Part shown: positions 58,608-64,000 of the stretch, one piece after another
How positions within the stretch are numbered: position 1 is the stretch's first letter
How the letters are laid out: each line of letters starts with the position of its first letter
Source: JAGNLA01 sp964639885
GTDB taxonomy: Bacteria > Caldisericota > Caldisericia > JAAYUI01
Assembly: GCA_964639885.1 (NCBI GenBank)
Contig: CAZXEH010000001.1
Coordinates: 62,001-126,000 of the forward strand
Direction of reading: 5' to 3'
DNA: 64,000 nucleotides
Position numbers and translations under genes: made by a program
The notes under the pieces: model-generated
The model's database searches: none
Told to the model about the DNA's origin: nothing
What the model saw: only the letters and a program-made list of their open reading frames with translations

Positions 58608-60639
58608 GTTTTCTTCTCCTGATCTGCTCATAGGCCAGCAAAAGTGCCGGCAGGAAGACGATTACAAATAAGCCTGAGATTAGTGACCCTCTGGCAAGCA
58701 GTGATCCCAGATCGTGAATCATTGAAAGCTGGCTGGTAAATGATATGGCAGCGGTTGCAACAAAGAGGGTAAGCGCTGAAGTGATTATTGACGGGCCTGC
58801 CTCCTTGATGGTTTTGATCATGGCTTCTTTCGGTTCTGATTTTGTCAGCTCTTCGTTGAATCTGGTCGTGATAAGAATTGAGTAATCGACCGTCGCACCC
58901 AACTGTATGGCTCCAAGTGCAATGGTGGCAAAGAAGAAGACAGGATCGGCATTTGTAAACCATAGAACTGAGATGTTTGTCCAGATTGCTGTCTGGATGG
59001 TTCCAACAACAATGACAGCAGGCCAGAAGCGCCTCAGTGTCAAGAGAACGATAACGAATATTGCAATGATGGTTACTATTGATACTGTATTCATGGAACT
59101 GCGGGCAGTCCTGGCAATGTCGTAAGCAAGCATGTCAGTGCCGGCAGCATACATCTTTTTTGGATATTTCTGTTCAAGCTCCTGGATCGCCTTGAAGGTA
59201 TCGTCTGCTTCGGCTTTCTGCATTTCTTTGAAGCTGACAGTGATTAGTGTCAGGCCTTCCTTTTTCATCTTTGAATAGAGTTTTTCGGGGATGAAGCCTT
59301 GCGGAACCAGTGACATTCCGGTTGAGCCTGGGCCTGAAACGGATTTTACGCCTTTGAGGGTGGAGAGTTGCTGCTCAATCTGCTTTTCTTCAAGATCGCT
59401 CGTGTTTTTGAGTATAACGCTGACGGTTTTGCCTGAGCCAAACTTGGTTGAGACGAGATCAAAGTCTTCCTGCACCTGCTGTTCAAGCTTGATTCCTTCA
59501 GACATGTTGAAGGTGAGTGGCTGGTTCGAATTGCCAATGAACGCCACTATGCCAATTATTACAATGATGCCTATGAGCAACCCTTTGTTTGAAACGATTT
59601 TTTTAGCAAGAGGTGTCAGGTTGGGGATTAAGTTCCTGTGGCGGATGGCAGAGAGAGGTTTGTCCAGGAACAGCAGCATGGCTGGCAGGATTGTGACAGT
59701 GACTATGAAGCCTATGAAAACACCCTGAGCCATGACGATTCCAAGGTCTTGCCCGATCCTCAGGCTCATGAACATGAGGGCAAGGAAGCCGGCAACGGTT
59801 GTGATGGCTGCAGAGGCAATCGATACGGTTGTTTTTGCGATTGCGTGTGCCATCGCTTCATTGTGGGGGAGGATGTCTTTCTCCTCTTCGTAGCGGTGGA
59901 GCAGGAATATTGAGAAATCCATTGTTACAGCCAGTTGCAACGCAGCCGACACCGACGATGAGACAAAACTTATTTCACCTTTCCAGAGCGCTGCCAGACC
60001 AAAGTTGAACAGCACTGAAATGCCTGTGCAGATCATGAACAGAACCGAATAGGCGGGTTGAACAAGCGCAATTATTAGAATCACAAGCACACAGATGACA
60101 GCCACGACCAGTGTGGAGGTTTTGGCCGATTCAGACATTTTCCTTATCTGATCGGTGTAAAGATAACCCCCAACTGTTCTTGCTCCTTGCCCGGCAGTTT
60201 TTCTGATTTCCTCGTCGTAGGTCATGATTGGTTTTAGTTTTGTGTTGACTGTGACCTGAACGATAGTTTCCTTGCCGGTTAGAAACATGTCTATGGCTGT
60301 TTTTGAGGCGAAATCCCTTGGAACCTTGACGTCCTCGAGGTCGCTGTACCAGAAAGTTTCAGTGACGCCTTCAATTTTCTGGATCCTTGCAATGATTTCC
60401 TTTATCTGATCAGGTGGTTTTTGTGGGAGAATAAGAAACACTTTGTCAGAGAGGCCAAATTCCTCTGTCAATATCCTCTGGCCTTCCACAGAGTTGAGTC
60501 CAGTTGGTAAATATGAATAGAGGTCATAGTTGACCTTGAGCCTGGTCATTGCAACAAGCGAGAGCAACAAGCCTGCAACTGTGACCAAAACAATGAAAAG
60601 CCGGTTTTTTACCACCAAAGATGAAAATTTTTCAAGCAT
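58600..60639 (-). CDS. MMPL/RND-superfamily transporter
   Basis: 679 residues with two repeats, each of one helix, a periplasmic domain and five further helices. Characteristic are the N-terminal SSLVVKNRLFIVLVTVAGLL and the GAIQLGATVDYSILITTRFNEE and LQLAVTMDFSIFLLHRYEEE segments with the Asp-Tyr/Asp-Phe pairs used for proton coupling. MMPL proteins export lipids, siderophores or drugs. It overlaps the TetR gene by eight bases upstream and the coiled-coil protein downstream, so the three genes form one operon. Confidence 0.93.
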   Translation of the reverse strand: MLEKFSSLVVKNRLFIVLVTVAGLLLSLVAMTRLKVNYDLYSYLPTGLNSVEGQRILTEEFGLSDKVFLILPQKPPDQIKEIIARIQKIEGVTETFWYSDLEDVKVPRDFASKTAIDMFLTGKETIVQVTVNTKLKPIMTYDEEIRKTAGQGARTVGGYLYTDQIRKMSESAKTSTLVVAVICVLVILIIALVQPAYSVLFMICTGISVLFNFGLAALWKGEISFVSSSVSAALQLAVTMDFSIFLLHRYEEEKDILPHNEAMAHAIAKTTVSIASAAITTVAGFLALMFMSLRIGQDLGIVMAQGVFIGFIVTVTILPAMLLFLDKPLSAIRHRNLIPNLTPLAKKIVSNKGLLIGIIVIIGIVAFIGNSNQPLTFNMSEGIKLEQQVQEDFDLVSTKFGSGKTVSVILKNTSDLEEKQIEQQLSTLKGVKSVSGPGSTGMSLVPQGFIPEKLYSKMKKEGLTLITVSFKEMQKAEADDTFKAIQELEQKYPKKMYAAGTDMLAYDIARTARSSMNTVSIVTIIAIFVIVLLTLRRFWPAVIVVGTIQTAIWTNISVLWFTNADPVFFFATIALGAIQLGATVDYSILITTRFNEELTKSEPKEAMIKTIKEAGPSIITSALTLFVATAAISFTSQLSMIHDLGSLLARGSLISGLFVIVFLPALLLAYEQIRRRKHA

Positions 60640-61216
60640 CCCTGCCTGCCATTATTCCAAACAGACACATGTCCACGAACGACCTTATTTTGTCAGTGCT
60701 TGGGAATGCCGAAGCCTTTGATATTGTTGAGAAGAAGAACTGCATGACTGCCATGATTGCCAGCTGGGCGATCGAGTCATAGTCCATCTTTCTGATAATT
60801 CCGCTGTCCTGTCCAACCTTGAAGAAGCGGACAAATGTCTTGTGTATCCTTGCGATTATGTCAGTGATCAATGGTCGGTTTGCTGGATCGACTTCGACGG
60901 CCAGAACCCTCAGAATCTCAGCGTTGTTATGGAAGAAAATCGTGTAACTGTCGAAAACTTCGTAGATTTTTCTGATAAATTCGGCTTTTGTGATTGTGGA
61001 CCCAATGTCTTCGAGAACCTTTATTTTTTCTGATTGTGTGATGATCATCTGATCGCCAATCTCTTCTATGACGTCCTTTTTATTTTTGAAATACAAATAA
61101 AAGGTTCCCTGCGCCAGCCCTGCTTCCGAAACGATATCCGATATCCTGGTGTTTGAAAACCCATTTTTGCCAATCACCTTTCTTGCCGAATCAATTATCA
61201 GTTGTCTGGTGTCCAC
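60632..61216 (-). CDS. TetR/AcrR-family repressor
   Basis: A 194-residue regulator with an N-terminal helix-turn-helix: RQLIIDSARKVIGKNGFSNT, ISDIVSEAGLAQGTFYLYF, KNKKDVIEEI. The C-terminal ligand domain is not specific. I choose GTG 61216 because AAGGAG lies five bases upstream; ATG 61231 is five codons earlier. A 29-bp perfect palindrome between promoter and start indicates autoregulation and control of the exporter genes read from the same transcript. Confidence 0.93.
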   Translation of the reverse strand: MDTRQLIIDSARKVIGKNGFSNTRISDIVSEAGLAQGTFYLYFKNKKDVIEEIGDQMIITQSEKIKVLEDIGSTITKAEFIRKIYEVFDSYTIFFHNNAEILRVLAVEVDPANRPLITDIIARIHKTFVRFFKVGQDSGIIRKMDYDSIAQLAIMAVMQFFFSTISKASAFPSTDKIRSFVDMCLFGIMAGRDA

Positions 61217-61233
61217 GCTGACTCCTTCCATAG

Positions 61234-61262
61234 TGACGTGTCAGTCAGTGACTGACACGTCA
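61234..61262. promoter_or_regulatory. TetR operator, 29-bp perfect palindrome
   Basis: TGACGTGTCAGTCA, a central G, then TGACTGACACGTCA: 14 bases of perfect inverted symmetry. It is built from nested TGAC/GTCA units. It lies directly downstream of the -10 box of the regulator's promoter, so binding would block transcription initiation. Confidence 0.85.
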
Positions 61263-61265
61263 GTC

Positions 61266-61293
61266 ATAATATCTGCCTGGAGATTAAAATCAA
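61266..61293 (-). promoter_or_regulatory. Promoter of the TetR-MMPL operon
   Basis: On the minus strand TTGATT (61293-61288), a 16-base spacer and TATTAT (61271-61266). The operator starts within four bases of the -10 box. Confidence 0.65.
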
Positions 61294-61337
61294 GGTTGGT
61301 TTTACCGATAGGGCTATGAAAAAATATGAGTTTTTGG

Positions 61338-61343
61338 TAGACT
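61338..61343 (+). promoter_or_regulatory. -10 box before pth (leaderless)
   Basis: TAGACT, then seven bases and GTG 61351. At 16 bases upstream ATGAAA is a weak -35 box. No Shine-Dalgarno site. Confidence 0.4.
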
Positions 61344-61350
61344 GTGATGC

Positions 61351-61947
61351 GTGGAAAAATGGTTGATTGTTGGGCTTGGCAATCCTGGAGAAAAGTATGC
61401 CCACACGAGGCACAATGCAGGTTTTGATGCAGTTGATTGTGTAGCCAAGTTACTCAAAACAAGGATTTCAAAGGTTTCGTGCAATGCAAGAATTGGTCGC
61501 TTCAAATCGGATGATTTCGAGTTCGTGCTTGCCAAACCGCAGTCTTTCATGAATCTTTCGGGGCAACCGGTCAAGTGCCTCGCAGATGCCAACCAGATTC
61601 CTTCATTTCATTGGGTTATTTTGTACGATGATATAGATCATCCCGACGGTACGCTCAAGCTTAGAAAAACCGGATCAAGCGGCGGTCACAAGGGGATAAA
61701 TTCAATTCTGAATGTCACCGGGAAATCTGATTTCTACAGGATAAAAATTGGTGTTGGCAGACCTGAAACAAAGGATGAAGTCGTGGATTTCGTACTTTCC
61801 CGTCCACAGCAGGATTCCCTGTTCATGGAAACGGTGAGGAAAGCTGCAGAGATGACGCTTTTTCTGATCGAGAATGGTTATGAGATGGCAGGAAACCGTT
61901 ATAACACCTCATCAAAGAAAGAAAATGGCGATGATCAGGTTTCGTAA
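61351..61947 (+). CDS. pth: Peptidyl-tRNA hydrolase
   Basis: Releases peptidyl-tRNAs from stalled translation. The 198-residue protein has VGLGNPGEKYAHTRHNAGFD with the catalytic His, FMNLSGQPVKCLAD, and YDDIDHPDGTLKLRKTGSSGGHKGINSI. GTG start, leaderless. Its 3' end overlaps trmO by 23 bases. Confidence 0.96.
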   Translation: MEKWLIVGLGNPGEKYAHTRHNAGFDAVDCVAKLLKTRISKVSCNARIGRFKSDDFEFVLAKPQSFMNLSGQPVKCLADANQIPSFHWVILYDDIDHPDGTLKLRKTGSSGGHKGINSILNVTGKSDFYRIKIGVGRPETKDEVVDFVLSRPQQDSLFMETVRKAAEMTLFLIENGYEMAGNRYNTSSKKENGDDQVS

Positions 61948-62473
61948 GATTGGCACGATCAGAACTCCTTTCAAAGAACCAGGAGGAATGCCGGTTCAAC
62001 CGAAAGCTGGTCGCGGCATTAAGGGTGTGATCGAGATATTGACTGAATTTGTCGACGGCCTCTCTGACCTTGAAGGGTTCTCCCACATTGTTCTGGTTTT
62101 CAATCTGCATAGATCAAAAATGAAAATCCCGGAAGGCAAAAATCCTTTGTTGTTCAAAATCAGAGTGGCTCTCGGACTCGAAAAACCTTACAAACTCAAG
62201 GTTATCCCGTTCATGGACACAGAAGAGCGAGGCGTGTTTGCGACGCGTGCACCAAGAAGGCCAAATGCGATAGGCATTTCAACGGTGAGACTCGAAAAAG
62301 TTGAAGGGAACAAGGTCTATTTTCAGGATTGCGATATTATTGATGGCACGCCATTGCTTGACATAAAGCCGTATTTCCCGGAGATCGTTGAGGGTGACAA
62401 GCTCTGCTTCGGCTGGTCTGAAAAAACCATCGACGATATCGACAAAATCAAATCTGACGAAAGATTCAAATAG
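61925..62473 (+). CDS. trmO: TrmO/TsaA-family tRNA methyltransferase
   Basis: TrmO methylates N6-threonylcarbamoyladenosine 37 in tRNA-Thr using SAM. The 182-residue protein has FRKIGTIRTPFKEPGGMPVQP, LEGFSHIVLVFNLHRS, and RGVFATRAPRRPNAIGISTVRL, the family signature. Starts at ATG 61925 or ATG 61931 cannot be told apart; both overlap the end of pth. A bidirectional terminator follows. The family call is firm, the substrate is inferred. Confidence 0.88.
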   Translation: MAMIRFRKIGTIRTPFKEPGGMPVQPKAGRGIKGVIEILTEFVDGLSDLEGFSHIVLVFNLHRSKMKIPEGKNPLLFKIRVALGLEKPYKLKVIPFMDTEERGVFATRAPRRPNAIGISTVRLEKVEGNKVYFQDCDIIDGTPLLDIKPYFPEIVEGDKLCFGWSEKTIDDIDKIKSDERFK

Positions 62474-62519
62474 CAAAATCTGAAATTGGCATAAATAATC
62501 AACTGGCGAAGTCATAAAA

Positions 62520-62552
62520 CAAAACACCCCTGGGTAAACCAGGGGTGTTTTG
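62520..62552. terminator. Bidirectional terminator between trmO and porB
   Basis: A 14-bp perfect stem, CAAAACACCCCTGG / CCAGGGGTGTTTTG, with loop GTAAA. It ends both convergent transcripts. Confidence 0.9.
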
Positions 62553-62565
62553 TATAAGGGCGTTA

Positions 62566-63477
62566 TTAGTCAACAAGACCAAACTTCTTGATGTTTGCAT
62601 CAGCAATGGCCTGGATTTTCTCCATAACGCCCTTGCCTTCGTTCATCTTGAAGAGGTGTCTGAACCTGCTCTGACCCTTGAGGTATTCCTCAACCGGAAC
62701 CTTTTTGATCTTCTGGACTTTGACCAGCTCGCCGTTTTCATATTCGACGATTGGGAAAAGGCCAGTGTTGATGCCTAGTTTTGCGATTTCGACCGTCTTT
62801 GCCGAATCGATTCCCCAGCCAAGAGGGCAGACTGCCTGAGCGTGGATGTAGGAAGTACCGACGGTTTCGACGGCTTTCTTCACCTTGCGTTCAAGGTCTT
62901 TCGGGAATGCGATCGAGACTGATGCAACATATCTCACCTTGTGGGCGTTTGCAATTGCGATCATGTCTTTCTTGTCTGTCGGGTTCCCCCATGAAACGTC
63001 GCCTGATGGCGATGTTGTGGTGCTTCCACCGAATGGGGTGAGTGATGAACGCTGGATGCCGGTGTTCATGTAGGCTTCGTTGTCAAGGCAGCAGTAAAGG
63101 ATGTTATGTCCGCGTTCCCACATGCCTGAGATAACGCCCATGCCTATGTCAGCTGTTGCGCCGTCGCCGCCCATGCAGACAACCTTTACGCCAGTTCTTC
63201 CCCTGAAACGGAGTGCTGCTTCGATGCCTGAGGCAACACCAGCGTTATTTTCAAAGAGGGAATGGATCCATGGCACTTCCCATGCTGACTGAGGATACTT
63301 CGATGTGAAGATTTCCGAGCACCCCGTAGCGTTGGAAACGATTGTGTTTGGCCCGATGGCATCAATGATCAGCTTCATGGCAATTGCTTCGCCGCAGCCT
63401 GCACAGGCTGTGTGTCCGCATGCCAGAAGGTGCTTTGTTCCGAGTTCCTGTCTTATTTCTTCTGCTCTGTTTGCCAT
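62566..63477 (-). CDS. porB: Pyruvate:ferredoxin oxidoreductase beta subunit
   Basis: The TPP-binding subunit, 303 residues, oxidises pyruvate to acetyl-CoA with ferredoxin reduction. It has CGHTACAGCGEAIAMK, GDGATADIGMGVISGMWERG for TPP/Mg2+ and CLDNEAYMNTGIQRSSLTPF; 4Fe-4S cluster cysteines are conserved. ATG 63477 behind GGAGGACTGAT is chosen; the longer frame lies inside porA. One base separates it from the porA stop. Confidence 0.95.
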   Translation of the reverse strand: MANRAEEIRQELGTKHLLACGHTACAGCGEAIAMKLIIDAIGPNTIVSNATGCSEIFTSKYPQSAWEVPWIHSLFENNAGVASGIEAALRFRGRTGVKVVCMGGDGATADIGMGVISGMWERGHNILYCCLDNEAYMNTGIQRSSLTPFGGSTTTSPSGDVSWGNPTDKKDMIAIANAHKVRYVASVSIAFPKDLERKVKKAVETVGTSYIHAQAVCPLGWGIDSAKTVEIAKLGINTGLFPIVEYENGELVKVQKIKKVPVEEYLKGQSRFRHLFKMNEGKGVMEKIQAIADANIKKFGLVD

Positions 63478-63478
63478 A

Positions 63479-64000
63479 TCAGTCCTCCACCAGTTCTTTC
63501 TTGAGGCCGATCCACTCTGAACGATGCGTGCCCGGGTTCGGGTTTGCAATCACTGCGTGGAAATGGCTTTCGATGATGTCTCTTCCGCCAAGGCCGAAGA
63601 TGTAGCTGTCAATTGCCGGTCTGGTTGGGAGAGAGTAAAGTGCAGCCCTGATTTCAGCGCCAAGAATTTCGCCAACGCCTGCCGACATTGCCCTGTCGAA
63701 AACGATGACCTGCTTCTTGCCTGAGAGAGCTTTCCTAACTGCTTCTTCCGGGAATGGTCTGAAGGTTTTGACTTTCATGAGTCCAACCTTTTTGCCCATT
63801 TCCCTCTGCTGGTCTACAACTTCTTCGAGGAGGCCGGTTGTTGACCCCATTGCAACGAGGACAACTTCTGCATCATCAAGCCTGTAACCCTGGATGAGTC
63901 CGCCCGCTTTTCTGCCAAATGCCTTCTCGAATTCCTGGGAGACCTGCTCGATTACAGCGAGTGAATCAACGTTTGCCTTGTGCATCAGGTATCTTGCTTC
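63479..64000 (-). CDS. porA: Pyruvate:ferredoxin oxidoreductase alpha subunit, N-terminus cut by the window edge
   Basis: The last 173 residues of PorA, reading off the right edge (EARYLMHKANVDSL continues upstream). Visible features are LIQGYRLDDAEVVLVAMGST, KVGLMKVKTFRPFPEEAVRKAL and KQVIVFDRAMSAGVGE, the C-terminal domain II/III pattern of the alpha chain. Gamma and delta subunits, if separate, would lie beyond the edge. Confidence 0.92.
   Translation of the reverse strand, partial: EARYLMHKANVDSLAVIEQVSQEFEKAFGRKAGGLIQGYRLDDAEVVLVAMGSTTGLLEEVVDQQREMGKKVGLMKVKTFRPFPEEAVRKALSGKKQVIVFDRAMSAGVGEILGAEIRAALYSLPTRPAIDSYIFGLGGRDIIESHFHAVIANPNPGTHRSEWIGLKKELVED

Noticed and set aside
61234..61262. 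Transposon end or site-specific recombination site
   Set aside because: Position between a TetR promoter and its start, with no transposase or integrase nearby, fits an operator better.
1..64000. CRISPR array, rRNA operon, insertion sequence, prophage or replication origin
   Set aside because: No regularly spaced repeats, conserved rRNA segments, transposase, phage structural genes or DnaA-box clusters were seen by eye.

Overview
The window looks like a chromosomal segment of an anaerobic, amino-acid- or peptide-fermenting bacterium whose lineage I cannot fix. Metabolic genes fit that lifestyle: threonine dehydrogenase and glycine C-acetyltransferase (tdh-kbl), pyruvate:ferredoxin oxidoreductase (porA-porB), a Thermotoga-like 4Fe-4S ferredoxin, a PduL-type phosphotransacylase, thiolase plus 3-hydroxyacyl-CoA dehydrogenase, a probable ornithine racemase, the glycine-cleavage T protein and three M42 aminopeptidase-family genes. 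Taxonomic signals are mixed. The block 3D/G5-domain protein - rsmA - ispE recalls the Firmicutes yabE-ksgA-ispE neighbourhood, but ribosomal protein L27 lacks the Firmicutes N-terminal extension, and the c-type cytochrome maturation genes are of the CxxxY (system I*) type known from archaea and Desulfovibrio. Standard stop codons, including TGA, are used throughout.

Layout. 1-770: AT-rich OLD-like ATPase cut by the window edge. 0.87-3.2 kb: kbl-tdh. 3.4-4.9 kb: DUF4388 protein and META lipoprotein. 4.9-9.1 kb (minus): polyprenyl synthetase, PduL, a degenerate M48-like membrane protein, a BMC-domain protein and a HIT protein, divergent from two CYTH proteins (9.2-10.5 kb). 10.7 kb: ferredoxin. 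11.2-15.8 kb: a 1539-residue secreted protein with an HExxH motif and DUF11 repeats. 15.9-17.5 kb: PQQ-repeat/copper-amine-oxidase-N protein broken by one TGA. 17.5-18.6 kb: AT-rich HEPN candidate. 18.7-20.7 kb: hbd-thiolase. 20.8-27.5 kb: ccmABCDEF and two downstream genes. 27.6-31.9 kb (minus): grpE-dnaK-dnaJ under a CIRCE-like operator, then a Nfo-like endonuclease. 32.1-36.4 kb: tRNA-His, Ser/Thr kinase-ATPase-TPR protein, acetyltransferase. 36.4-41.5 kb (minus): orr, rpmA, obgE, nadD, rsfS, two lipoproteins and a PEBP lipoprotein. 41.7-45.8 kb: secDF, receiver protein, unknown. 45.8-48.4 kb (minus): 3D/G5 protein, rsmA, ispE. 48.4-54.8 kb: cca, three M42 genes, gcvT, transketolase N-half. 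55.0-56.5 kb: lipoprotein and nuclease. 56.5-61.2 kb (minus): TetR-MMPL exporter-coiled-coil protein under a 29-bp palindromic operator. 61.35-62.5 kb: pth-trmO. 62.6-64.0 kb (minus): porB and partial porA.

Gene expression shows a pattern. Most promoters I could place have a TTGAnn -35 box, mostly a 16-bp spacer, and a TAnnnT -10 box. Genes at the head of an operon that lack a Shine-Dalgarno sequence repeatedly have the -10 box only 6-11 bases before the start codon (DUF4388 gene, polyprenyl synthetase, CYTH1, ccmA, 26.85-kb gene, kinase, orr, cca, pth and roughly the nuclease), so leaderless transcripts appear common. Operon-internal genes carry GGAGG-type sites or overlap their upstream neighbour. 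This pattern was used to choose several start codons.

The most unusual pieces are the small BMC-domain/PduL/pseudo-M48 operon, the HEPN candidate, the surface metallopeptidase-like giant, the system I* cytochrome cluster, the M42 trio with one metal-site-less member, and the leaderless pattern itself. No CRISPR array, insertion sequence, rRNA or integrase was seen.
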